Of a stretch of DNA of 64,000 nt, positions 49,080 through 58,300 are shown in pieces; within the stretch, counting starts at the first letter, position 1, and the number at the start of each line of letters is the position of its first letter. The position numbers and the translations under genes were made by a program. Source of the stretch: Pleodorina starrii (taxonomy: Eukaryota; Chlorophyta; Chlorophyceae; Chlamydomonadales; Volvocaceae); the NCBI GenBank assembly GCA_030267565.1, contig BRXU01000011.1, positions 62,001 to 126,000 on the forward strand, read 5' to 3'. The notes under the pieces are model-generated. The model searched no databases and was not told the origin of the DNA. It saw nothing but the letters and a program-made list of their open reading frames with translations.

Positions 49080-52000
49080 GTCGAGGCCGGGCCCATGGGT
49101 CGAGGCCGGACCCATGGGTTGAGGCTGGGCCCACGGGTCGAGGCCGGGCCCATGGGCCGAGGCTGGGCCCATGGGCTGAGGCTGGGCCCATGGGTCGAGG
49201 CAAGGCCCATGGGTCGAGGCAAGGCCCATGGGTCGAGGCCGGGCCCATGGGTCGAGGCCGGGCCATTGGGGCGTGTGTACGTGCGCGTGTGCATTTGCGC
49301 GTGTGTACGTGCGCGTGTGTACGTGCGCGTGTGTACGTGTGCGTGTGTACGTGCGCGCGTGTACGTGTGCGTGTGTATGTGTGCGTGTGTACGTGTGCGT
49401 GTGTACGTGCGCGAGTGTACGTGCGCGTGTGTACATGCGCGTGTGTACGTGCGCGTGTGTACGTGCGCGTGTGTACATGCGCGTGTGTACGTGTGCGTGT
49501 GTACGTGTGCGTGTGTACGTGCGCGTGTGTACGTGTGCGTGTGTACGTGTGCGTGTGTACGTGTACGTGTGTACTTGCGCGTGTGTACGTGTGCGTGTGT
49601 ACGTGTGCGTGTGTACGTGCGCGTGTGTACGTGTGCGTGTGTACGTGTGCGTGTGTACGTGTGCGTGTGTACGTGTACGTGTGTACATGTGCGTGTTTAC
49701 GTGTGCGTGTGTACGTGTGCGTGTGTACGTGCGCGTGTGTACGTGCGCGTGTGTACGTGTGCGTGTGTACGTGTGCGTGTGTACGTGTGCGTGTGCACGT
49801 GCGCCTGTGTACGTGTGCGTGTGTACGTGTGCATGTGTCAGTACGCGTGTGTACGTGCGCGTGCGTACGTGCGCGTGTGTATGTGTGCGTGTGTACGTGT
49901 GCGTATGTACGTGTGCGTGTGTACGTGTGCGTGTGTACGTGTGCGTGTGTACGTGCGCGTGTGTACGTGTCCGTGTGTACGTGTGCATGTGTCAGTACGC
50001 GTGTGTACGTGCGCGTGTGTACGTGTGCGTGTGTACGTGCGCGTGTGTACGTGTGCGTGTGTACGTGTGCGTGTGTACGTGTGCGTGTGTACGTGTGCGT
50101 GTGTACGTGTGCGTGTGTACGTGCGCGTGTGTACGTGTCCGTGTGTACGTGTGCGTGTGCGTGTGTACGTGCGCTTGTGTAGCTGTGTACGTGTGCGTGT
50201 GTACGTGCGCGTGTGTACATGTGCGTGTGTACGTGTGCGTGTGTACGTGTGCGTGTGTACGTGTGCGTGTGTACGTGCGCGTGTGTACGTGTGCGTGTGT
50301 ACGTGTGCATGTGTCAGTACGCGTGTGTACGTGCGCGTGCGTACGTGCGCGTGTGTATGTGTGCGTGTGTACGTGTGCGTGTGTACGTGTGCGTGTGTAC
50401 GTGTGCGTGTGTACGTGCGCGTGTGTACGTGTGCGTGTGTACGTGTGCGTGTGTACGTGTACGTGTGTACATGCGCGTGTGTACGTGTGCGTGTGTACGT
50501 GTGCGTGTGTACGTGCGCGTGTGTACGTGTGCGTGTGTACGTGTGCGTGTGTACGTGTGCGTGTGTACGTGTACGTGTGTACATGTGCGTGTTTACGTGT
50601 GCGTGTGTACGTGTGCGTGTGTACGTGCGCGTGTGTACGTGCGCGTGTGTACGTGTGCGTGTGTACGTGTGCGTGTGTACGTGTGCGTGTGCACGTGCGC
50701 CTGTGTACGTGTGCGTGTGTACGTGTGCATGTGTCAGTACGCGTGTGTACGTGCGCGTGCGTACGTGCGCGTGTGTATGTGTGCGTGTGTACGTGTGCGT
50801 GTGTACGTGTGCGTGTGTACGTGTGCGTGTGTACGTGTGCGTGTGTACGTGCGCGTGTGTACGTGTCCGTGTGTACGTGTGCATGTGTCAGTACGCGTGT
50901 GTACGTGCGCGTGTGTACGTGTGCGTGTGTACGTGCGCGTGTGTACGTGTGCGTGTACGTGTGCGTGTGTACGTGTGCGTGTGTACGTGTGCGTGTGTAC
51001 GTGTGCGTGTGTACGTGCGCGTGTGTACGTGTCCGTGTGTCCGTGTGCGTGTGCGTGTGTACGTGCGCTTGTGTAGCTGTGTACGTGTGCGTGTGTACGT
51101 GCGCGTGTGTACATGTGCGTGTGTACGTGTGCGTGTGTACGTGTGCGTGTGTACGTGTGCGTGTGTACGTGCGCGTGTGTACGTGTGCGTGTGTACGTGT
51201 GCATGTGTCAGTACGCGTGTGTACGTGCGCGTGCGTACGTGCGCGTGTGTATGTGTGCGTGTGTACGTGTGCGTGTGTACGTGTGCGTGTGTACGTGTGC
51301 GTGTGTACGTGTGCGTGTGTACGTGTGCGTGTGTACGTGCGCGTGTGTACGTGTCCGTGTGTACGTGTGCGTGTGCGTGTGTACGTGCGCTTGTGTAGCT
51401 GTGTACGTGTGCGTGTGAACGTGCGCGTGTGTACATGTGCGTGTGTACGTGTGCGTGTGTACGTGTGCGTGTGTATGTGGGCGTGTGTACGTGTGCGTTT
51501 GTATGTGTGCGTGTGTACGTGTGTGTGTACGTGTGCGTGTGTACGTGTGCGTGTGTACGGGCCGGGCCCATGGGTCGAGGCTGGGCCCATGGGCCGAGGC
51601 TGGGCCCATGGGTCGAGGCTGGGCCCATGGGTCGAGGCCGGGCCCATGGGTCGAGGCCGGGCCCATGGGTCGAGGCCGGGCCCATGGGTCGAGGCCGGGC
51701 CCATGGGCCGAGGCCGGGCCCATGGGTCGAGGCAGGGCCCATGGGACGAGGCTGGGCCCATGGGTCGAGGCTGGGCCCATGGGTCGAGGCCGGGCCCATG
51801 GGTCGAGGCCGGGCCCATGGGTCGAGGCCGGGCCCATGGGTCGAGGCCGGGCCCATGGGCCGAGGCCGGGCCCATGGGTCGAGGCCGGGCCCATGGGTCG
51901 AGGCTGGGCCCATGGGTTGAGGATGGGCTCATGAGTCGAGGACGGGCCCATGGGTCGAGGCCGGGCCCATGGGACGAGGCTGGGCCCATGGGCCGACGCT

Positions 52001-54050
52001 GGGCCCATGGGTCGAGGCCGGGCCCATGGGCCGAGGCCGGGCCCATGGGTCGAGGCCGGGCCCATGGGCCGAGGCGGGGCCTATGGGTCGAGGCCGGGCC
52101 CATGGGCCGAGGCCGGGCCCATGGGTCAAGGCTTGGCCATTGGGGCGTGTGTACGTGCGCGTGAGCATTTGCGCGTGTGTACGTGCGCGTGTGTACGTGC
52201 GCGTGTGTACGTGCGCGTGTGTACGTGCGCGTGTGCATTTGCGCGTGTGTACGTGCGCTTGTGTACGTGTGCGTGTGTACGTGTGCGTGTATACGTGTGC
52301 GTGTGTACGTGCGCGTGTGTACGTGTACGTGTGTACGTATGCGTGTGTACGTGCGCGTGTGTAGCTGTGTACGTGTGCGTGTGTACGTGTGCGAGTGTAC
52401 GTGCGCGTGTGTACGTGTGCGTGTGTACGTGTGCGTGTGTACGTGTACGTGTGTACGTGTCCGTGTGTACGTGTGCATGTGTCAGTACGCGTGTGTACGT
52501 GCGCGTGTGTACGTGTGCGTGTGTACGTGCGCGTGTGTACGTGTGCGTGTGTACGTGTGCGTGTGTACGTGTGCGTGTGTACGTGTGCGTGTGTACGTGT
52601 GCGTGTGTACGTGCGCGTGTGTACGTGTCCGTGTGTACGTGTGCGTGTGCGTGTGTACGTGCGCTTGTGTAGCTGTGTACGTGTGCGTGTGTACGTGCGC
52701 GTGTGTACATGTGCGTGTGTACGTGTGCGTGTGTACGTGTGCGTGTGTACGTGTGCGTGTGTACGTGCGCGTGTGTACGTGTGCGTGTGTACGTGTGCAT
52801 GTGTCAGTACGCGTGTGTACGTGCGCGTGCGTACGTGCGCGTGTGTATGTGTGCGTGTGTACGTGTGCGTGTGTACGTGTGCGTGTGTACGTGTGCGTGT
52901 GTACGTGCGCGTGTGTACGTGTGCGTGTGTACGTGTGCGTGTGTACGTGTACGTGTGTACATGCGCGTGTGTACGTGTGCGTGTGTACGTGTGCGTGTGT
53001 ACGTGCGCGTGTGTACGTGTGCGTGTGTACGTGTGCGTGTGTACGTGTGCGTGTGTACGTGTACGTGTGTACATGTGCGTGTTTACGTGTGCGTGTGTAC
53101 GTGTGCGTGTGTACGTGCGCGTGTGTACGTGCGCGTGTGTACGTGTGCGTGTGTACGTGTGCGTGTGTACGTGTGCGTGTGCACGTGCGCCTGTGTACGT
53201 GTGCGTGTGTACGTGTGCATGTGTCAGTACGCGTGTGTACGTGCGCGTGCGTACGTGCGCGTGTGTATGTGTGCGTGTGTACGTGTGCGTGTGTACGTGT
53301 GCGTGTGTACGTGTGCGTGTGTACGTGTGCGTGTGTACGTGCGCGTGTGTACGTGTCCGTGTGTACGTGTGCATGTGTCAGTACGCGTGTGTACGTGCGC
53401 GTGTGTACGTGTGCGTGTGTACGTGCGCGTGTGTACGTGTGCGTGTGTACGTGTGCGTGTGTACGTGTGCGTGTGTACGTGTGCGTGTGTACGTGTGCGT
53501 GTGTACGTGCGCGTGTGTACGTGTCCGTGTGTACGTGTGCGTGTGCGTGTGTACGTGCGCTTGTGTAGCTGTGTACGTGTGCGTGTGTACGTGCGCGTGT
53601 GTACATGTGCGTGTGTACGTGTGCGTGTGTACGTGTGCGTGTGTACGTGTGCGTGTGTACGTGCGCGTGTGTACGTGTGCGTGTGTACGTGTGCATGTGT
53701 CAGTACGCGTGTGTACGTGCGCGTGCGTACGTGCGCGTGTGTATGTGTGCGTGTGTACGTGTGCGTGTGTACGTGTGCGTGTGTACGTGTGCGTGTGTAC
53801 GTGTGCGTGTGTACGTGTGCGTGTGTACGTGCGCGTGTGTACGTGTCCGTGTGTACGTGTGCGTGTGCGTGTGTACGTGCGCTTGTGTAGCTGTGTACGT
53901 GTGCGTGTGAACGTGCGCGTGTGTACATGTGCGTGTGTACGTGTGCGTGTGTACGTGTGCGTGTGTATGTGGGCGTGTGTACGTGTGCGTTTGTATGTGT
54001 GCGTGTGTACGTGTGTGTGTACGTGTGCGTGTGTACGTGTGCGTGTGTAC
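49080..54050 (+). repeat. Two higher-order repeats of about 2490 bp, mostly module B
   Basis: Landmark words such as GTGCATGTGTCAGTACGCG recur about 2490 bp apart (near 49986 and 52476, and near 50308 and 52798). The B-to-A junctions at 51557 and 54049 are 2492 bp apart, so small indels separate the copies. The left boundary is approximate. Confidence 0.75.
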
Positions 54051-54179
54051 GGGCCGGGCCCATGGGTCGAGGCTGGGCCCATGGGTCGAGGCTGGGCCCA
54101 TGGGCTGAGGCCGGGCCCCTGGGTCGAGGCTGGGCCCATGGGCTGAGGCTGGGCCCATGGGTCGAGGCTGGGCCCATGG

Positions 54180-54218
54180 GTCAGCCCCACGGGTCAGCCC
54201 CATGGGCCAGCCCCTCGG
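54180..54218 (+). repeat. Right edge of array: 13-bp GTCAGCCCCATGG repeats
   Basis: Three degenerate 13-bp copies (GTCAGCCCCACGG, GTCAGCCCCATGG, GCCAGCCCCTCGG), in the same orientation as those at the left edge, end the array. Confidence 0.8.
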
Positions 54219-54371
54219 CCCATTGGACCTGGTGCATCCATGGGGCCAAAGGGACACATGGACCTGGGTGACCCAGGGGAGCTGGAAGACCTTTGGGACC
54301 AATGCAAAAAACGCATCGGTGTGTGCCACGGGTGCTTGGGCCCTATGCAAATCCGGATCCAGAAATCGTTT

Positions 54372-54389
54372 TTACAATAAATAATTACA
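54372..54389 (-). terminator. Two poly(A) signals TGTAA for the Q-rich gene
   Basis: TTACA on the + strand at 54372-54376 and 54385-54389 reads TGTAA on the minus strand, separated by an AT-rich stretch. These are the only such signals near the expected 3' end, about 940 nt past the stop at 55326. Confidence 0.6.
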
Positions 54390-55168
54390 CGCGACATCGC
54401 CCCACTTCCCCAACAGCTACACCGCCGCGCCGCGACATATCTGCAGTTAAGAGTACAACGGAGGGAAATGGAAAGCCAGGCGGCAGTTCGAGATAGACAC
54501 GGACAGGCGCCGCCGCCTGCGACATACCCCGGCAGCCCCTCCTGGCCGCGGCCCCGCTCCCTGCTTCCTGGGGGAAGGCGGAAACCTGCCAGCCGATCAA
54601 CTACGTCTTGAACTACGTTTCCAACAGATATTGTCTGCAAAGTAAACAGAAGCAGCCATGCTGTTGTCCTCCCGGGAAGTTCCCGCACACTTCATACGGA
54701 GCGCATGGATAGCAAGCACTTCCAACTCATCGATGACTAAGGCTGCCGTCCAGTTCTGTACAAGCTAGTTCACTTAAGCTCCTCACTACTGGCAGTAGCT
54801 GCCAAAGCCAGTCTCTTAAAGTATTTTTCATTGTCATTTAACTGTCCCGAAACGGCGTCGTCGACCCCACGGTGCGTGTACGGTGTGCGGCACCCCCCCT
54901 CCCCCCGTGAGAGCCGTACTAGTACGGCGCGCTCGGCATCGGACACCTGCCCTCCAACGCGGCAGCCCACCTCTCCGCCCCATTCGTCGCAAGTGTCAAC
55001 ACCGCTTCAACACCATTCGCGCTCCTGGCGCATCATCACCAAAACATCCCATCACTAACATCAACACCATCAACCACCATAAGGGCACGCAGCATTGCCA
55101 GCGCTCCCGCGCCCCCCCCCCTTCCCACCAGCAACGCCGCCACTCTCAACCACCAGCGGTCGCTGCAA

Positions 55169-55209
55169 CCAGATCCAGATCCAGATCGAGATCAAGATCA
55201 AGATCCAAA
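55169..55209 (+). repeat. AGATCC/AGATCA hexanucleotide repeat
   Basis: About six to seven units, CCAGAT changing to CGAGAT and CAAGAT, in the presumed 3' UTR of the Q-rich gene. Confidence 0.75.
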
Positions 55210-55325
55210 AACGTATTTTATTCTCTCGATCAATCCTAACAACGGTGAAGGCTCTACACCCACCCACCCACCCTGGAGTCAGTTGCTCCGCACGGCCACG
55301 GCGTAACAGCCCGGAACTTCAAAGC

Positions 55326-58300
55326 TCACTTGGCCAGCCGCTGCCGCTTCAGTGGCGGCAGCCGCGGCGGCAACCCCCTGCCTAGCCCCCCGGGCAACCG
55401 CGGTCCCTCGACGCCCTGGCCTCCTCCCCCCACCTCCACCGCCGCTACCGCCATCGTCTCCGCCGGCGCCGCCGCCGCAGCCAGCGCCGCCGTAGGCGGC
55501 GAGGATGCCGCCGCTGCTTCCAAGCCGCCGCCGTGCCCCTCCTCCCGCTCCGTGACTGCGCGGACCTCGCCGCTCACTCGGTTCCGAAACCACAGCCCCA
55601 GATCCAACTGCCTCAGCTTCTTCGCCGCCGCCGCGGCATCCGCGGCGGCGGCCATGATACCGGCTGCGGCGGCGTCAGCGCCGCGTCCTCCCGCGGCAAC
55701 GACAGCGGCACCCGCGGCGGCGGCGGCGTTGACGTCGGCGGCAGCGAGCCGCGGCCGGACATCCGCAGCGGCCGTCACAGCCGCCGGTGCCGCCGCCGCC
55801 GCCGCAGCAGCAGCCGAGGCTGTTACCGCGGCAGACCGCTCCAGAACCAGCTGCTTCCAGAGCGGCGCGTGTTCCAGCGACGGCACACGGGTGTCGGGAT
55901 CTCGAAGCGACGGCTGCGGGAATGTGGCACTGCAGCCGACGTCATCCGCCGTATCGCCGTGCGGGTCGCTGATGCTGTCGGTGACGGTAGCGCTGGCGTC
56001 TCTGTCGTACTGTTGTACGAAGCTGGAGTGCGTGGACGAGTCTGGCTGCAGGGAGCAACACCCGTGCGGGTTCTGCTGATGCTGCGGTGCGTCCAGCGGC
56101 CGTCCTTGCATCTCCTGTTGTTGGTGGTGGTGTTGGTGTTGGTGTCGCTGCTGCTCCTTCTGTTGCTGCTGTTGCGGCCCCAGCTGCTGCTGCTGTTTTT
56201 GTTGTTGTTGCTGCTGCTCTGCCTGCTGCGTTTGCGTTTGCTGTTGATACTGCTGTTGCTGCTGCTGTTGCTGCTGTTGATACTGCTGTTGCTGTTGCTG
56301 CTGCTGGTGGGTGGTTTGCTGCTGGTGATGCCGCTGGTAATGCATCTGCGGGCTAGGATGTCGCGGCTGCTGCCCATCGGCCCCCGCACCAACGCCCTCT
56401 CCCTGCTGCTCCTGCTGCTGCTGCTGTATCCCCTGCTGCCGCTGTTCACCCTGCTGCTGCCGCTGCCGCTGTTCCCCCTGCTGCTGCTGCTGCTGCTGCC
56501 GCTGCTCATCCAGGCGCTCCGCCTCATGCGCTGGCGCGCTCAAGTCCGAATGCGCCACACGCCCGAGTCCCGGCGCCGCCGCAGCGTCGCTCGGGCGCGG
56601 ACGTTGCTGCTCAGGGCTTACGCGCAGTGACAGGAGGAGGGCTGGCACGGGGTCGGTTGGCCGTACCGCAGGGCCTAGAACCACCGCCGCCGCCGCCGCC
56701 GACGGCGGCGGCAGCAGCGTTGCCGCAACGGCGGCGGTTTGTTGGGCGGTCAAGGGAGGGATCACGTCCGGCCCTGCGGGTACGGATCGCGGCGATGGTG
56801 GTGGAGGGGCCGGCGGCGGCAGCTCCAGCGCAGGAGTGGCGGCGGCGGCGGCGGCGGCTGATGGCGGCGGCGGCTCGGTACTGCAGCCCGAGGTCCGGGG
56901 CACTGGTGCCACTGCGGGTCCCTGTGTTGCAGGAACTTGGCTCGACTGCTGCAGCGGCGGCGGCGGCGGCGCGACGGCGGTGGACTGCGGCGCCGCGCCG
57001 TCCGGCGCAGCCGGTTCTGGCGCATTCAGGGGAGACGTCCCGCTGGCAGCGGGCACCACGGCGGTGGCCCCAGGCAGCGGCGGCGGCGGCGGCGGCGGCA
57101 CATGCCGCGGCGGCGGCGGCGGCATGAGGTCCGACGGCGTGTGCCGGGACCCCGCCGCGGGCAGGGCCTGGGAGTAGCGCAGTCCGCTCCTCATCATGCT
57201 GTCGTGCTTTCGAGCCACGAGGAGCTTCCGAGGGAACCCCGGCGGCAGCGGCGGTCGCGGCGGCGGCGCGGGCTGCAGCGGAGGCGCCGGCTCCGCCGCC
57301 AAGGCTGAAGTAGCCGCCGGCGGCAGCGCCGCCGCTGGGCTCGCCGGTGGTGCCGGCGCCGGGGCCCCGCGCGCCGATGCGTCGATACCGGCGGCGGCGG
57401 CGCCGACGGCGATGCGTCGCCGCTGCCGCAACCGTACGGCCAAGGGCGCGTCGTCGTCGGAAACCGCCGTCGGCGGCGCCGCGCCCGCCGCCGCGCCGGA
57501 ACCAGCCGCAGCTGCAGCAGCACTCATGCGCCGCGCCGTCGCAACCTTCCGCGCACTGCCAGCCGCCGCCGCCGCCGCCGCACGCCCCGGCCCGCTCGAC
57601 ACAGCACCCTCCGCCGCCGGCGCCACCGCCGGACCCGCCGCCGCCGCTGCCGCCTGATGCCTTGCCAGCCTTCCCTGCAGGGACTGTACGACAGCGTCGC
57701 GGTGGTGTACGGCATTGTACGGCATCTTGAGCGCGGGGCCGTTCATTCTGCGCGCCAGCAGCTCCCGCATCAGTTTCCTCCTGCTAGAGCGTCTCCGCCT
57801 TCCTCCTCCTCCTCCTCTTCTTGGCCCCTGCGCCCTCTCCGACGCTCCAAAACCACAACGGCGGCCGCCGCCCTCGTCACTGCCGCCGCCCTCATCACTG
57901 GCGCCGCTGCTGGTGCTCCTGCTGGTGCTGCTGGTGCTGGTGCTGCTGCTGCTTGTTTCCTCGTTACTCGATGACGGCTCGGAGCTGTCGCCTTCTCGGT
58001 GATCCTCGACGGCCTGGCGCAGTCGCCGGCCGCCGGCCGGCATGGGGGGCCGCCGCCGCGCCAGCCCACCTCCCACCTCCTCCTCCTCCTCCTCCTCCTC
58101 GTCCTCCTCCCGCCACAGGGGCCCGTCAAGTCGCTGCTGCTCGTGTTCCAGCTGCTGCGTCAGGCAACGGCCGCCGCCGCCGTCGCCGAGGCCGTCGACA
58201 CCGCCGCCGTCGCCGAGGCCGTCGACACCGCCGCCGTTACCGGCGGCGGCGTGGCCGTGGCTGGGGATGGGGCCGTTGCCGTGGATGGCGCCGTGCTTGG

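Larger units (their letters stand above)
33704..54218. repeat. 20.5-kb composite satellite-like array (alternating 19-bp and 14-bp modules)
   Basis: Module A is a 19-bp unit, GGGCCCATGGGTCGAGGCT, with variants (GCC for GCT, GGGCCGAGG, GGTCAAGG, GGTTGAGG). Module B is a 14-bp unit, GTGCGCGTGTGTAC, with GTGTGC, GTGCTT and ATGCGC variants. Approximate A blocks: 33850-34380, 34934-35210, 35764-36040, 37026-37608, 38216-39148, 40411-40745, 41382-41716, 42299-44266, 44850-46817, 47850-49267, 51559-52140, 54051-54179. B blocks fill the gaps. A-to-B junctions nearly always read GGCCATTGGGGCGTGTG; B-to-A junctions read TGTACGGGC(C/T)GGGCCC. A SINE-like insert (36185-36603) and a MITE-like insert (38538-38954) interrupt it. 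The array occupies the tail-to-tail interval between the oxidase and the Q-rich gene. Long ORFs across it are a by-product of stop-free units. Confidence 0.97.
54219..55325. other. Array flank and 3' UTR of the Q-rich gene
   Basis: No supported exon. It contains two candidate minus-strand poly(A) signals at 54372-54389, which would give the Q-rich gene a 3' UTR of about 0.95 kb, and a short AGATCC/AGATCA repeat at 55169-55209. An open minus-strand frame near 54194-54688 lies inside this presumed UTR and matches nothing. Confidence 0.5.

Noticed and set aside
45961..50310. A minus-strand ORF of about 1450 codons in the array, and similar plus-strand ORFs of 550-1090 codons
   Set aside because: They are translations of the stop-free 19-bp and 14-bp units in cycling frames. 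They appear on both strands and in several frames at once, with no conserved domain, defined start or intron structure.
33704..54218. CRISPR array
   Set aside because: There are no spacers between repeats, the units are contiguous 14 and 19 bp, and the genome is eukaryotic.
33704..54218. Telomere or subtelomeric array
   Set aside because: No TTTTAGGG-type telomeric tract is present, and single-copy genes lie on both sides.
54194..54688. Minus-strand ORF of 164 codons
   Set aside because: It overlaps the predicted poly(A) signals and 3' UTR of the Q-rich gene, has no family resemblance, and runs into the array.
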